Shown here piece after piece: positions 1 to 11,293 of a stretch of DNA of 64,000 nt; position 1 is the stretch's first letter; every line of letters starts with the position of its first letter. The notes beneath the pieces were generated by a model, which worked only from the letters and a program-made list of their open reading frames with translations, was not told where the DNA came from and searched no databases. A program made the translations under genes and the position numbers. Source of the stretch: Trichodelitschia bisporula (lineage: Eukaryota > Ascomycota > Dothideomycetes > Phaeotrichales > Phaeotrichaceae); contig ML996698.1 of assembly GCA_010356995.1 (NCBI GenBank), positions 431,923 through 495,922 of the forward strand, written 5' to 3'.

Positions 1-3000
1 GGCTGAATAACGTAAAAGAGCTGCCGTGAATTCTTGTATACTGTGGTAAATCTCCGACCCATGTTCTACCGCATGCTCCGATTATCGTATCTGCTACTCT
101 ATTATTCTCCAGTGATAGACAACGAAAGCCCCCCCCGTCCCATCTTCGCGGGACCGGCACACATCCCCGACAACTACCTCAATCCCCCGACACCCCCACT
201 TGCCACCTGTCAACCCTGCTTCTCACCACCCTGGTGCCCCGCTTCTTACCTCGCTGATGCCCCATTTCAACCCTCCGAGGACCCTCTCCCTCCACATACA
301 CCATTGTCGGTAGCTCCAGAACTACCCTCACGTCCTTTGTCCCCTGTCCTGTTGCCGCAAGGTATCTGGGATGCCTGGTCTTCTTCACTACAAGGACGGT
401 AGCTACTGCATAAACTGAACTCTACATACAGTTCTCTCCACTCCCTTGGGTCCTACATGATTTATAGAGTGCTGCGTTTTAACGATCGCACCACTTGATA
501 GACCCTCAGCACCGGAACTGTCCCCCACACCGGCATACATACCCGCCTCACATACTTTGGCGAGTTTGCCGATCGAAAATACGAGGTTAACGTCCACGTC
601 ATGCTAGCAAGTTGCGAGTGCGGAGTACAGCCATCGTTGTGGAGTACGTGCGATGACACCATGACGCAGTGGAGACAGCCGTAAAGGCTTGTTAAACCAG
701 CACATTACGTATATGGAGGCTTGAAAAAGCTTTCCCTGACTTAATAACGCTGCTTGGCTACAATAGTGTCTCCAAAGCTCTTTCGACCGCACAGCAAACA
801 ACTGCCTGTCACTCCCCCGCTGATATTGCTCGCAAAGGCTCGGCAAAAGCCATTGTCGCTCGGCCGTCAGAGAGTCTGGACCTTGATGCCCGCCAGACGA
901 AGACATTAAAGGAATTTGCCGTCACCTTATCATTAAACACAGTGTATCCTGAACCTTGTATCGTCAGTCGCGGAAGTGGCGTTTGGCGCTTTTGGGCAAC
1001 GGTTTCCGACTTGACCAGGGCAAGAAAGGCTGCAGGAGCTGCCGCCGCCAATTGCCGTAACGTGCCGTGAGAAAGCCGGTCGAGCTTCGTAGTAATCTGC
1101 CTAGCATGTGGCAAGCCGTCGGCTCCGGTGCGTTGAAGATGCGGCATGATCAACTGAATCTTTGTCCACCGTGAAAACGCCCTGGGTTTGCATCAGCGCT
1201 GGCCAAGTTGTCAGGCTTGGCTTCTACGGTTATCTGACCTCGAGCTGCATCGGCACACAGTGATACAAACGCAAAATGCAGTCATCATGCCTGCTGAGCC
1301 CGATTTTCTGTTCCATCTTTTTCGGCCAGCAACCGGCTGTCTCCGGCCTTCTGTAGATCATTTTGATGCCGTTGAAAAACGCGATGCTCACGAGAAAAGC
1401 TTGTCGTTCATCGACGGCCCACTACAAACCAGTGTGCTGGGGTTACCGACCACACGTGGGCCTTTTTGCGTCTCTGATTGAAGGAAACAAAGGACCCCTT
1501 GCCAACAGCCGCGCATCAAACGCATGCAGAGTCGACACCAACCCTGTGAAGCATTGCTCGGCTCGGATAGTCTAACACCTTGGCCCCCAGACATCCCGCG
1601 CGATCTCGATTTCGTCTGCCAAGACAACGCCTCGCTGGACAGGCTTGACGGCATCACCATCGATCAAATGGATCAGTAAACTTCTTTCAAATGTTGCGTT
1701 CCCATAAAATGTCAAATGAACATATAACCACCTTGAGGCCTTTGAAACAGTACGCGCGTCCCGCATCATAAAAGGCTGCATTGCAACTGAGTATCTGCGG
1801 GTACCCCAAGACGCGCGCTCGCACGGTCTGAAAACCGGCCGTACCGGGACACGCTTCTCTACATGGGAATCGCTCTATCAGTCCTGTATTCCGCCAATTG
1901 CATACTAGGTAACACGGAGGGCATTAACAATCTGAGGTCCTCATAATCGGTTAGACTTTGATCGTCGGTGAGCCTCAGACCCATAGGGTAGCTTATCCAT
2001 ATCCTACGTGCCTACTCAGTGCTGAACGTAGCCGCAGCCGTAAGCAGTTGGCCGCTTGCCAAAGCTGCTCCACGGCATTTGCGTGAACATTCTGAGCTAC
2101 CTCAACGCATTTGCATGAGCTACAAGGTCAATGGGCGAGACGCCGGCTAATCGGCCGCATGCAGAGCTTGCAGAGCACTAGGGGCGAACCTTGGAGTCTC
2201 CCGTCTTCGAGACCGGATAGCGGCATCAGAATATTCAGCTCGCGCCGTTCGGTGTCGGTCGAAGCCTTTGCAGATTATTACCGACCTTGTCGAGGTAGGG
2301 CGTTCTTGCCCCCCAGGACGGGGAGCCGGGCTGGTCGATTTTGGAAGAACGTCACGCGAGCCGCGACTGCACGATTAAGCAGAGGGGAGTTGGAACCGTC
2401 GCTCGTGCGGAGAGTTTTGGTTGGCCAATATGTTGTAAGAGGAATTCGATGACGGTTGATCGCCTGTACTCCGTATCCACCGGGACTTTCCTCCGGTGGT
2501 TACTTACGAACTATGCCATGGCATGAGGTCTAGCAGAATATCAAAGCGTTTGGCAACACTCCTCGGATCCCAGAATCTTGTAGAGCTCAAGTCTCTTCGG
2601 CATATCGAGACTAAGGCGCCTGGTCTGCGGGTTGAGAGTCAGACGACGGCACGGACGGATTGTCGGCACAGTTTTCCTTCATTCCCGGATCGACCGGGAG
2701 AAAGAAGGCAGTCTGGAGCTGCAAAGTCCCGAGACCTGTAAGGTTAAAAGGCTGCGATATCGGAAGTGAACTTATCAGGACATCTTCTGCTCATTCGAGG
2801 TCCTCAAGTTGAGTCATCAGTCTGTCCACGGAGTAAACTCCCCCCATTGGAAAGAGCATAGGAGCGAAGGCAAGGAGACTGTATCGCGTGTCGTCTGAAT
2901 AAGCTATCTCCGGTGCACAACTAGGCGGGATGATCTCCGAGCCGAACCCTGCCGCCAGTTCCTGTTCCTTCGGGCCGAAAGGGATACGAAATGGTGTGCT

Positions 3001-3237
3001 GGCCACTTCAAGTTCAAACCGGAAGCTTTGGCCGCTGGAGCCAGACGTGCCAGCCAACTCCGAGGGGCTAGAAGGGGGGGGGGCTTGGCACACGCACTCG
3101 CCAAGCTTCGCCTTCCGCCAAGCGCCAGCCCCGCCAAACTAACAAGGGCCAATTGAAAGCTTCGGCCAAAAAAAGTTTCACCTCTTCCCAAACCTCAGTT
3201 ACCAGAATCCGCCGCAAAGCATTCATCACCAAACACC
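1..3237. other. Gene-poor left flank, no gene supported
   Basis: Both strands carry only short open frames (longest about 120 codons) with no recognisable domain, no consistent exon chain and no homology I can name. Composition is mixed rather than strongly AT-rich, so there is no obvious sign of repeat-induced mutation. No terminal repeats or tandem arrays were seen. The last 150 bases or so are the leader of MPP10. Confidence 0.5.
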
Positions 3238-5421
3238 ATGGCCGCGCAGGCGAACTCTCCGCCCACTTCCATATCCTCCCATACCCTTTCTTTCTCTTCC
3301 ACCTCCATTATGACTGGCTCTTCCGCTCCGGCAACCCAAAATCCCCTCTTCAATACTCTAACTACCTCAGCGCATGCCTTCCTTCTCCCGACCCAGCCGC
3401 TACACGCCGCGACACTGGCACTGGTCAAAAACTACCTGGACCCGTTAGCAGCAGATGTTAGCACAGTACAGGCGGAAAAACTCCGTGAGATTCGGGGGAA
3501 GCGCAAGCGGACTGACGGCAACGACGAGGGGGCCAAGAAGCAGCGTCTGTTGGTGCAGAAGCTGTATACGGACGGATTTGGCGTGCAGCAGGTCTGGGAG
3601 CAAGCGCGGCGCGTTGTAGAAGCTGCAGCAAATGAGGCCGAAGGGTTGCTGGAGGAGGTTGGTACGGACGAGTTGGTAAAGGATTGCTGTGCGTTTATCG
3701 AGGATGAGGCGTACACAAGCGCATCAGAGCAAGAGGATCCGGAATCCACATCTGGTTCTGAACTAGATGATGGAGACCTCAGCGCTGAGGAGGGCGACTT
3801 TTCGGAAGGTTTCGATGTCGAAGAAGAGATGGATTCGGAACATGACGAGGAACATGATGATGTGGGCTTGATGGACGAGGATGATAAAAATGAAGACGAA
3901 GCTGCGGAAGAGTTTGTGGCCGACCCCCACGGCCTCAACGACGGCTTCTTCTCCATTGACGAATTCAACAAGCAGTCAGAGTTTCTCGAGCACCAAGACC
4001 AGCGCGGAGATCCCAACGATGGCGCCGCAAGTGACGAAGAGGACGTCGACTGGGAAGCAGACCCACTTGCCATGGATAAAAAGACAATCAGCTCCAAGGG
4101 CAATGGAAAGCGCAAGCAGGAGGATGAAGACATGGGGGACGATGAGAGCGAGGACGGTCCTACTTTTGGCGACATGGATCTTCACGCTTCCGAGGGTGCA
4201 AGCGACGAGGAGGATACGGAGGACGACGCAGATGACATGGATGATCTGTCCAACGCCAATAATGTCATGTACACTGACTTCTTTGCTCCTCCTGCCCGCA
4301 AGCGCAAGGGCAAGCGCGGCCGCCCCAACCCCCATAACTTCCCTGCCAAAGACCCCGAAGCAGCCGAGCCTGATATCCTGCAGACCATATCTGGTGTCCA
4401 CCGCGACCTGTTTTCGGAAAGCGAGCCTGAGGACGATTCTGCCGCGGACCTTTCCGACCTGGACCCGTCGGATCCAAAGTCTCGTCGCTCGAACAACGAA
4501 CGTCGTCAGGCTAAGTTGCTAGCCGAGATCCGAGCCCTCGAGGCTGGGAACGTGGCCAAGCGGTCGTGGACGCTTCAGGGCGAGGCACGCGCCGCTGAAC
4601 GTCCGGTCAACTCGCTGCTTGAAGAGGACCTTGAATTTGAGCGTGCTGGCAAGCCAGTACCTGTAATTACGGCAGAGGTCACGGAAGACATTGAGGCTCT
4701 CATTAAGCGCCGCATCCTCGCCCGGGAATTTGACGAGGTCATCCGCCGGAGACCGGACGAACTGCTCAATGGGGCGACCGGACGACGTGGTAGGCTAGAA
4801 GATGTCTCGGACGTCAAGAGCAAGAAGAGCCTTGGGGAGTTGTACGAAGAGGATCATCTGCGCCAAACGGATCCCAACTTTGTCGAGGTGCGGGATGAGA
4901 AGCTCGAGGCCGAGCATCGCGAAATCGAGGGCCTGTGGAGAGACATCAGCGGCAGGCTCGACTCACTCAGCAGCTGGCACTACCGGCCCAAGCCTGTGGA
5001 GATGCATGTACAGGTCCGCACGGATGCGTCGGTGGTGCAGATGGAAGACGCGCGACCCAATGGTGCCGGGGGCGAGGTCGCCGTGGTCAGTCAACTGGCG
5101 CCACAGGAAGTGTATAAGGTCGGGCAGGAGAAGGCGAAGGATGAGATTGTCACGAAGGGGGGTGAGGTGGTCAAGCGGGAGGAGCTGACGAGAGAGCAGA
5201 AGCTGCGGAGGCGCAGGCGGGAGAAGGAGAGGACCAAGAAGGCTAGCAGCGGGGAGAAGGCGAAGGAGAGCGAGAAGAGCAAGGAGAAGAAGGAGGTGGT
5301 GAAAACGCTTAAGAAGGGCGGCGTCACGGTGATTGGGAACAAGGGCGAACTGAAGGATGTTGAAGGCAAGGCTGTCAAGGGTGAGAGCAAGAGGGTAGGC
5401 GGTGGAGCATTCAAGTTGTAA
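3238..5421 (+). CDS. MPP10: U3 snoRNP protein Mpp10
   Basis: Single-exon gene of 727 codons starting at an ATG in a CACCATGG context. Mpp10 is a nucleolar component of the U3 small-subunit processome, needed for early 18S rRNA cleavages, and binds Imp3 and Imp4. The middle third is extremely acidic, as in the family. The conserved core follows: YTDFFAPP-RKRKGKRG, then the segment with LEEDLEFER, EVTEDIEALIKRRI and EFDEVIRR, then KSLGELYEEDHLRQTDPNF. The C-terminal domain contains LSSWHYRPKP. The tail is rich in Lys/Arg/Glu, fitting a nucleolar protein. Length is similar to or slightly above human Mpp10. Long antisense open frames across the acidic part are codon-bias shadows. Identity is secure. 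Confidence 0.93.
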   Translation: MAAQANSPPTSISSHTLSFSSTSIMTGSSAPATQNPLFNTLTTSAHAFLLPTQPLHAATLALVKNYLDPLAADVSTVQAEKLREIRGKRKRTDGNDEGAKKQRLLVQKLYTDGFGVQQVWEQARRVVEAAANEAEGLLEEVGTDELVKDCCAFIEDEAYTSASEQEDPESTSGSELDDGDLSAEEGDFSEGFDVEEEMDSEHDEEHDDVGLMDEDDKNEDEAAEEFVADPHGLNDGFFSIDEFNKQSEFLEHQDQRGDPNDGAASDEEDVDWEADPLAMDKKTISSKGNGKRKQEDEDMGDDESEDGPTFGDMDLHASEGASDEEDTEDDADDMDDLSNANNVMYTDFFAPPARKRKGKRGRPNPHNFPAKDPEAAEPDILQTISGVHRDLFSESEPEDDSAADLSDLDPSDPKSRRSNNERRQAKLLAEIRALEAGNVAKRSWTLQGEARAAERPVNSLLEEDLEFERAGKPVPVITAEVTEDIEALIKRRILAREFDEVIRRRPDELLNGATGRRGRLEDVSDVKSKKSLGELYEEDHLRQTDPNFVEVRDEKLEAEHREIEGLWRDISGRLDSLSSWHYRPKPVEMHVQVRTDASVVQMEDARPNGAGGEVAVVSQLAPQEVYKVGQEKAKDEIVTKGGEVVKREELTREQKLRRRRREKERTKKASSGEKAKESEKSKEKKEVVKTLKKGGVTVIGNKGELKDVEGKAVKGESKRVGGGAFKL

Positions 5422-6494
5422 ATCGGGAGTTGTCCCTGGCGTTGGCTTTGAAGCATTTCTTGAAGGCGTTTTTGGTAGCACTGTATGAACCAGTTACGAT
5501 AATCAGCCCCTTCATAATCGACGGTTATGCATAGTTCTACCTTGGAGGTGCTCTCCCTGTTTCGTCAGTCAAGTTTCAATATCTCCCGAGCTGGGGATAT
5601 GTGATATCAAATCTGAAGCACTTCGTCCCACGTGCAGTGTGGCGAGTGAGTGTCAACCGTCAAGAAGGGTCTGGGCAGGTGGCTGCGATTTGACCAGCGC
5701 GAATGTCGGGAAGATGGAGGAAGAAAAGCGATTGGTGAGCGATGATTGACATGAGTTGATTGATTCGCGCCTATTATTTTTCCATCACCCTATCTACTCG
5801 CAGCTCTCAGCCTATTTTTTTTCTCCTCAACTCAGATTCCTCCGTTTCCTCCTCTCACCTCTCACCTCTCACCTCTCACCTCTCACCTCTCACCTCTCAC
5901 CTCTCACCTCTCACTCTCACCTCTCACCTCTCACCCCTCACCTCTCACCTCCCACCTCTCCCTCTCACCCCTCCCTCTCACCTCTTACCAGTACCTCTCC
6001 TCACTTTATAACCAAAGTCAAAGTCAAATTCTAACTCGCTCGCTCCCTTCGTCCATCTGAAGCACAACTCAGCGACTCGTTCTTTCCCATCATCCAACAA
6101 AGAGAAAGGATATCAGCGACTAACCAACTCTCTCCTTCCCCCTCATACAGAGTACGGAACGTAGCTTCCCCGCCACTTCTTCTTGCGGCTTGAGATTATT
6201 GCGGGGATTTGTGGAGCATAAGAAAGAGCGGAGAGTGGTGGAGCGGACAGGCACGAACTCAGGGGGGGGAAGAGACGCGCCTTTCCATTTTGCTGGGAAT
6301 TGAGGCTGCCCTGCAACCTTGTGGCCCTGCATCACCTGGAGAAGACGCTCACCGAAAAGTGCAACGGCCACAATCAACTGGCTGTTCTCCACTTCTTGTC
6401 GCACCCCCTCGTTCTTTCTTTCCCCCACCCACCACCCCCCTCCCCCCCCCCCCCTGGCCTCAGTGCCTGCCCGTTTGCCTGCCCAGCCCTGGTC
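5422..6494. other. Intergenic region with CT-rich leader
   Basis: Downstream of MPP10 and upstream of the next plus-strand gene. It holds a CACGTG box at 5629-5634, the CACCTCT tandem array listed separately, and C-rich runs near 6420-6456 just before the next start codon. No coding potential is convincing; the open frame running through the leader is a by-product of low-complexity sequence. Confidence 0.5.
5851..5992 (+). repeat. Degenerate (CACCTCT)n tandem repeat
   Basis: About 140 bp made of a seven-base unit CACCTCT, perfect for roughly seven copies at the 5' side and then interrupted by CTCTCAC, CACCCCT and CCTCCCACC variants. It lies about 500 bp upstream of the start codon of the 604-residue protein, in a pyrimidine-rich stretch that is probably promoter or 5' leader. 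It looks like a minisatellite grown by slippage. Confidence 0.85.
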
Positions 6495-8377
6495 ATGCCA
6501 AACCATTCGCGCCATACCTCAACTCCTGCGTCTGTCTCCACTCCTTCTTCATCCTCTTCGTCCATCTTGACTTCAACTTCAGCTGCCCTTTCCGCCTCTA
6601 CCACATCCACCTCAATCTCGGCATCATATTCAACCTCGCTATCAAGGTCACCGTCAACTTCAACAGCACCACCACCATCGCGGCATGGCCTACACGTTTC
6701 CCGCAAGAGTATCCTAGCCAGCTTCACATCCTCACGCGCTGGTAACTCCTTGCGCTCTCCCTTCTCCAGCTTCGCTTCTGTCACCTCTCATCCCGCTCCA
6801 CATCCCTCACAAATCTCCCCTCCTATCATCTCTCGGCCGTTCTCTGGCGAAGACGAGAGTGAATCGTACTATCCGCTCTCTCCCGTCTTCTCCCCTCGCG
6901 GAGGTACTCCCAGTATCAACCAGAGTAGTCGCGCTTCCTCTCCTCCGCCTGGATCTTCACGCACATACTCAAATTCAATCTCGTCTGTCGACTTGGGAAA
7001 CAGCCTCCGCCGCAGCGCTAGTCTTCGCTCTGTCGGAAGCGGCCCCAGCACCCATACTCGTGCCCCGTCGCTTTCGCGCCCAAGCACCTCACCTAACAAA
7101 CACCGCTCCCACCGCCGTTCGCCCTCCGTCACGCTGGCCGTCTCGCTCTCCTCGCACGATTCCCGCTTGCCGGGCCTGGCTCAAGCGTCGAAGCCAATCC
7201 TCCACATTCCCACATTCACAAAGCGCCAGAAGTCGTCGGATAACTTCAGAGACGTAGCCGGAGAGGGGGGCTTCTCGCCCGTTGAGCCGCCGCCTTCCCG
7301 CTTCGGTCCGTCGCCGGTCCAGCGCGGCAACAATCCACCTGGCCGCCCCCCCGCGACGAGCCATTCGAATCTGAGCAACCTCAGTTACACAACGAGTGGC
7401 AATGGCAGCATTGGCTCGTCGGCACCGGTCGTGCCGGCCACCGTTGGCCCCGGTGGTCTGAACCCGCAAGTAGTTTATCAAAACATATTAGATACCGCGT
7501 CCAAGCGGATATCGACTCTTGACTACCTACGGAAAGCGTAAGTCCATCGCGTAGCATTGAGTGGCTGGAGCTCCAAGGAATTGGTCTTGAGCTAATGCCC
7601 TGTAGGCACGAGGGACGCGTTTACTGGTTCAATACGCTCCTCTTTACCAAGGCCGATCTCCTCAAACTACCCTATTTTGCCGCCCCAAAGCTCGCTCGCA
7701 GGGCGACGAGTTATCTTCTGCTGGGCTTCTCCCTGCCCACAGTTCTGGACTTGAATGCCCATTCAGCTACCGACTACCTCCGCGCCCTCAATGCCCTCCT
7801 CGCCGAGTTTGAAGCATACCAAGCCCTACACCCACCTGACGGCAATGGCAGCTCAAGTAGCAGTCTTTCCCGCGCTCGAATTCCAGCCATGTTCAAGCGT
7901 GCCGCCGGCGGTGGAGGAAAAGCGCGACGTGCTAGCTCCGCGACGGAGAGCTTGGCCGGGGCAACGTTACGCAGTGATGCCGACCATATGCTCTTGGGAC
8001 TTGGCCCATCGATGGCCACAGACACGGCTACATCGCCGTCTGCGGTTGCGCCCACCGCAGCGGATACCCTCCTCCCCACGGAATCTTATACGCACTTGCT
8101 CACCCCCCCCCTCCCGTTCGATCCGGACTTCTTCGAGACATTTGCTACGTTATGCGATGTTTTGATTGACTGCTATACGCGCATCACGCAGCTGGTCGCG
8201 GGACCAGAAGTAGTAGCACAATCTCCAGGCATAGGAGAGCTGTTTGCCAAGGCGGATGCAAGAGTGCGCAAAGTCATATTAGCTAGTGCTGTACGTGAGT
8301 TCGAGGAGCGGTGCCGCGAGGGCGTGCGGAGCGAGTGCAAGGGGGTTGGTCGCGTGGTGCTGGGGGGGTTAATCTAG
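6495..8377 (+). CDS. Unrecognised Ser-rich protein with conserved-looking C-terminal domain
   Basis: Two exons, 6495-7537 and 7606-8377, joined across a 68-nt intron (GTAAGT donor, CTAAT before CTGTAG), giving 604 residues. The ATG at 6495 is preferred because upstream sequence is a C-rich leader. Residues 1 to about 320 are Ser/Thr/Pro-rich low complexity. The junction reads through ISTLDYLRKA-HEGRVYWFNT into a predicted alpha-helical region (LLFTKADLLKLPYFAAPKLARR, then ATDYLRALNALLAEFEAYQALH). A final helical block starts near PFDPDFFETFATLCDVLIDCY. I do not recognise the family and assign no function. No membrane segment or signal peptide is visible. The spliced frame and exact length make the gene model firm. 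Confidence 0.82.
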
Positions 8378-8721
8378 TGTGTGGGACTTGTACATTCTGG
8401 CCGGCTCAGAAGGGCAGGATGGATGATTAGATGACGGAACATGATGGCGGATGAAATGAGTAATGTTCGGGCATTGTTTGCAAGGGAGGGGGGGTGCAGT
8501 GCATATCAGCCTGCATCGTGTACATTTACTGTGTAACAAACCCCTCGTTAGGGGCTACATTGCGCTGCGAGAAGCATGTGTCGCTTTCCACGAGTCTTGC
8601 GACGTAAGTCTGGAGTACAAGATGTCAATGCGAAGTTGTACGGGAAGCAGCGCCGATACACATTGAACCCAGGTATATCCCGCCCCACAAGGCGCCGTCC
8701 CATGAAAATCAAACCGAGCAC
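8378..8721. other. Convergent intergenic gap
   Basis: Lies between the 3' ends of the 604-residue gene and NDC1. It must contain both 3' UTRs. I see no gene and no clear signal. Confidence 0.5.
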
Positions 8722-10796
8722 CTAGTTAGCCTCCTTCATCTCGACATCCACATCCACACCCCTCCCCTTCCGCTCCAAGCTCTGGACAAGCCGCCTCGCC
8801 TCCCTAACATCCGCCCGGCTCAGCCCTTCAATCGCATCAACATACTTCCCAAACGCAGCGAGAATGGTCTGTAACCCGCCCTTCAACGCCTCAACCACAG
8901 CTCTAACATCCTCCACCCCCTCATCCTCCAGCCGAACCCCCTTCCCGGCAAGAAACCCCTCCACCGCCGCCGCCGCCCCGTTCATCTCGCGAATTATCCG
9001 CCCAAGATCGCGCTGCACGCACCCGACCTCATCTTCCGCCAGACTAGCCATAGCAAGTCCCGTCAGAGCATCGACGGCATCGACCAGCACGCTGGCAGTG
9101 CTGTACGGCGCGCCGCACACGGCCTGCAGGACCTGGGCGGCGGGGCGCGGGCGCACGAACCGCGCAGCAGGTGAGGCGGCGAGTCTGTCGATCAAGCTAT
9201 CGGATTGGGCTTTGAGTGTCGCAGGGTGGATGGCTATGCGCTGCGATTCCGTGAGCAGCTGCGAGCTGGCGTAGTTCAGGAGCTGTGTGGGTGGGCTCGG
9301 GGCGCCGGGGGAGGAGCCATGAGCCCGCGCGACGTTGCTGAGTAGGTGGGCGGCTTTGGCGCCGGGCGTGCTTGGGGCGGCGGATGGGGCGAGGATGGGC
9401 GCGTTAAGGAGCGGGTGCGATGGGGCCTTTGATAAGGCCGCAGGCGCGGGTTGCGTAGGTGTCACGGGAGCGGGTGGGGAAGAGGGGGCCAGGCGCGCGG
9501 TCATGGAGCCGAGTTCACCGAGGCAGAGAGACAGCAGCTGAGACCACGTTGAGCCGCCCGATCGGTCGAGCTCGGTGTACATGGTCTTACGGCGATCGGG
9601 GTATCGGTGGGTGATGAGAACGAGCTCCCAGAAGGCAGTTGCCTGATATGTTAGAGAGACTCTACTGAAGGGAGGATCAGCTTACCTTTTCAAAGGCATT
9701 TTTTGACTTCAGACCCTTGATCAGACTGCCATTGGGATCCTTGGAGTCGTTGGTCAACGGCTGACCTTTTTTTAAAGGCTCCTGGGAAATATATGCCGTG
9801 TACGCTTCATTCGTCGTCTGCCAGAGCAGCACGAGAAGGCCGCTCTCAATAAACAGTCGTCCGAGGATGTCGGCGAGTGGTGCGAGACCAGTCGTCCGAG
9901 TATTCTTGGGCAGAAAGAAGATGAAGCGAGTGAAGCTGAACGTCCATCTTGTCGCAAAGGAGCGGAGGGGAGTCAAGTACCACACCAGAGGCCCAAAGAA
10001 AGCAACTGCGACAGAGTGCTTCAGTGTATCGAGGAGGACAGGTTGGGCAGCCTTTTTGAGCTGAGATTTGGCGGGCTCGATCGGGCTGACGTCCGAGCCT
10101 GGCGTGATCTTACGCAGCGGGTAGCGCACAGCGTCTGCATCGCGGTAAAGATGGATAAAGGAGTGCGCGATCGCAAGGCAGAAGATCATGGTCCGAAAGA
10201 AGACAGATCTCTCGTTGAACCTAGATCTCTCATGCGACCTGGATGGTGTCAGAATCAACCGTCGTGGCCATGATTTCACTTGTCCGTACCTTCCCTGGTC
10301 AACCCATCCCAGTTTGGCTCCAGTAGCTGATGACCAAATATAAACCTCACCAAATAGCCATGCTGACAAGCAATACCACAAGAAGACCTGGATAGTGCCG
10401 AACTTGAGAGCTTCGGTGCGAAATGTCTCGAACGGGCTTGTTGATGTTCTCTTTCCCACTGTGCGCCCATTAGTTTTGCTCTTTCAGATCTCCTGGCGAC
10501 AACGAACCATGGGTTTGCGCAACTCTCAGGATAAAGACAGCCATGCTTGCGATGAACAGCATTGCCGTGCGTACGCCAGTGGGACCTATGGGAAACCAGA
10601 GCCATACGGCTGAAGACATCAGCTTGCTGCTGCTGCCAGTCGAAAGCCAGCACTCACGGTCCCATTTAGCCATCCAACATGCCTCCAGATAACAGAGCAC
10701 AAGCGCAGTGGCGCTTGCTCGAGTGAACTTGCGGTGGAGTGCTGGCGTATAGAAGTCGCGGTAAGGCCGCGCCTTGCCTTGTCGCGGGCTCACCAT
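8722..10796 (-). CDS. NDC1: Nucleoporin NDC1 (pore membrane protein)
   Basis: Five exons on the minus strand: 10796-10658, 10609-10508, 10458-10290, 10238-9686 and 9642-8722, giving 627 residues. Ndc1 anchors nuclear pore complexes, and the spindle pole body in fungi, in the nuclear envelope. Diagnostic segments are VWLWFPIGPTGVRTAMLFI, FETFRTEALKFGTIQVFLWY and, across the last junction, AFWELVLITHRYPDRRKTMY followed by TELDR. Several hydrophobic helices fill the first half, and the C-terminal half is soluble and helical, as in the family. Introns are 48, 49, 51 and 43 nt. The 48- and 51-nt ones contain no stop and keep frame, so the unspliced reading looks coding; removing them restores the family sequence. 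The gene is divergent from PEP12. Confidence 0.93.
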
Positions 10797-11293
10797 GATG
10801 GCGGATGCGGTGGAGGGAGAGAGAACGGAGTTGTGGGAGGCTTTTGAAGGTTTAAGCCCGGGTGGATGGCAACTGAACTGCAGGAAGCATGCCTTTGGTG
10901 AACTGGCGGCAAGGGAGCGTGGAGAGGGCGAAGTTGTGAAGTTGGTGTTTACTGTGATTTTCTGCCTCTGCCCTGGACGACAGCCAAACACGACAAACAG
11001 TTGGAGGCTCAAGCCACGACGGTCGTGCACTGCCAAGGATTGCCAAGCTGCAGGGACGTCCATCATTCCTGCGGCGCCAGGCATTATTCAACATCAGGCA
11101 CCCGTCGCAAGCTCAAGCCCCAGCCCCATGCCGCTCGCCGCAGCTTATCTGACCATGCAGGCGTCATCACCTGTCCTGCGAAACGACCTCTTCATTGCAA
11201 CCTACCGCCTTTCCTCCAGCGCTCCTCTCACTTGTTTGGCAACGTCTCCGATAGTCCTAGAGACTACGAAATCTTCAATCAAACAACCGTACC
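10797..11293. promoter_or_regulatory. Divergent NDC1 / PEP12 intergenic region
   Basis: The 497 bp between two start codons on opposite strands must hold both promoters. No specific box stands out. Short open frames here overlap the leaders and are not supported as genes. Confidence 0.5.

Noticed and set aside
809-1153. 114-codon minus-strand frame in the left flank
   Set aside because: No homology recognised, no splice partners, surrounded by equally short frames in all phases.
3432-4175. 247-codon antisense frame across the acidic part of MPP10
   Set aside because: Ser-rich mirror of Asp/Glu/Ser codons on the coding strand; a codon-bias shadow of a firmly identified gene.
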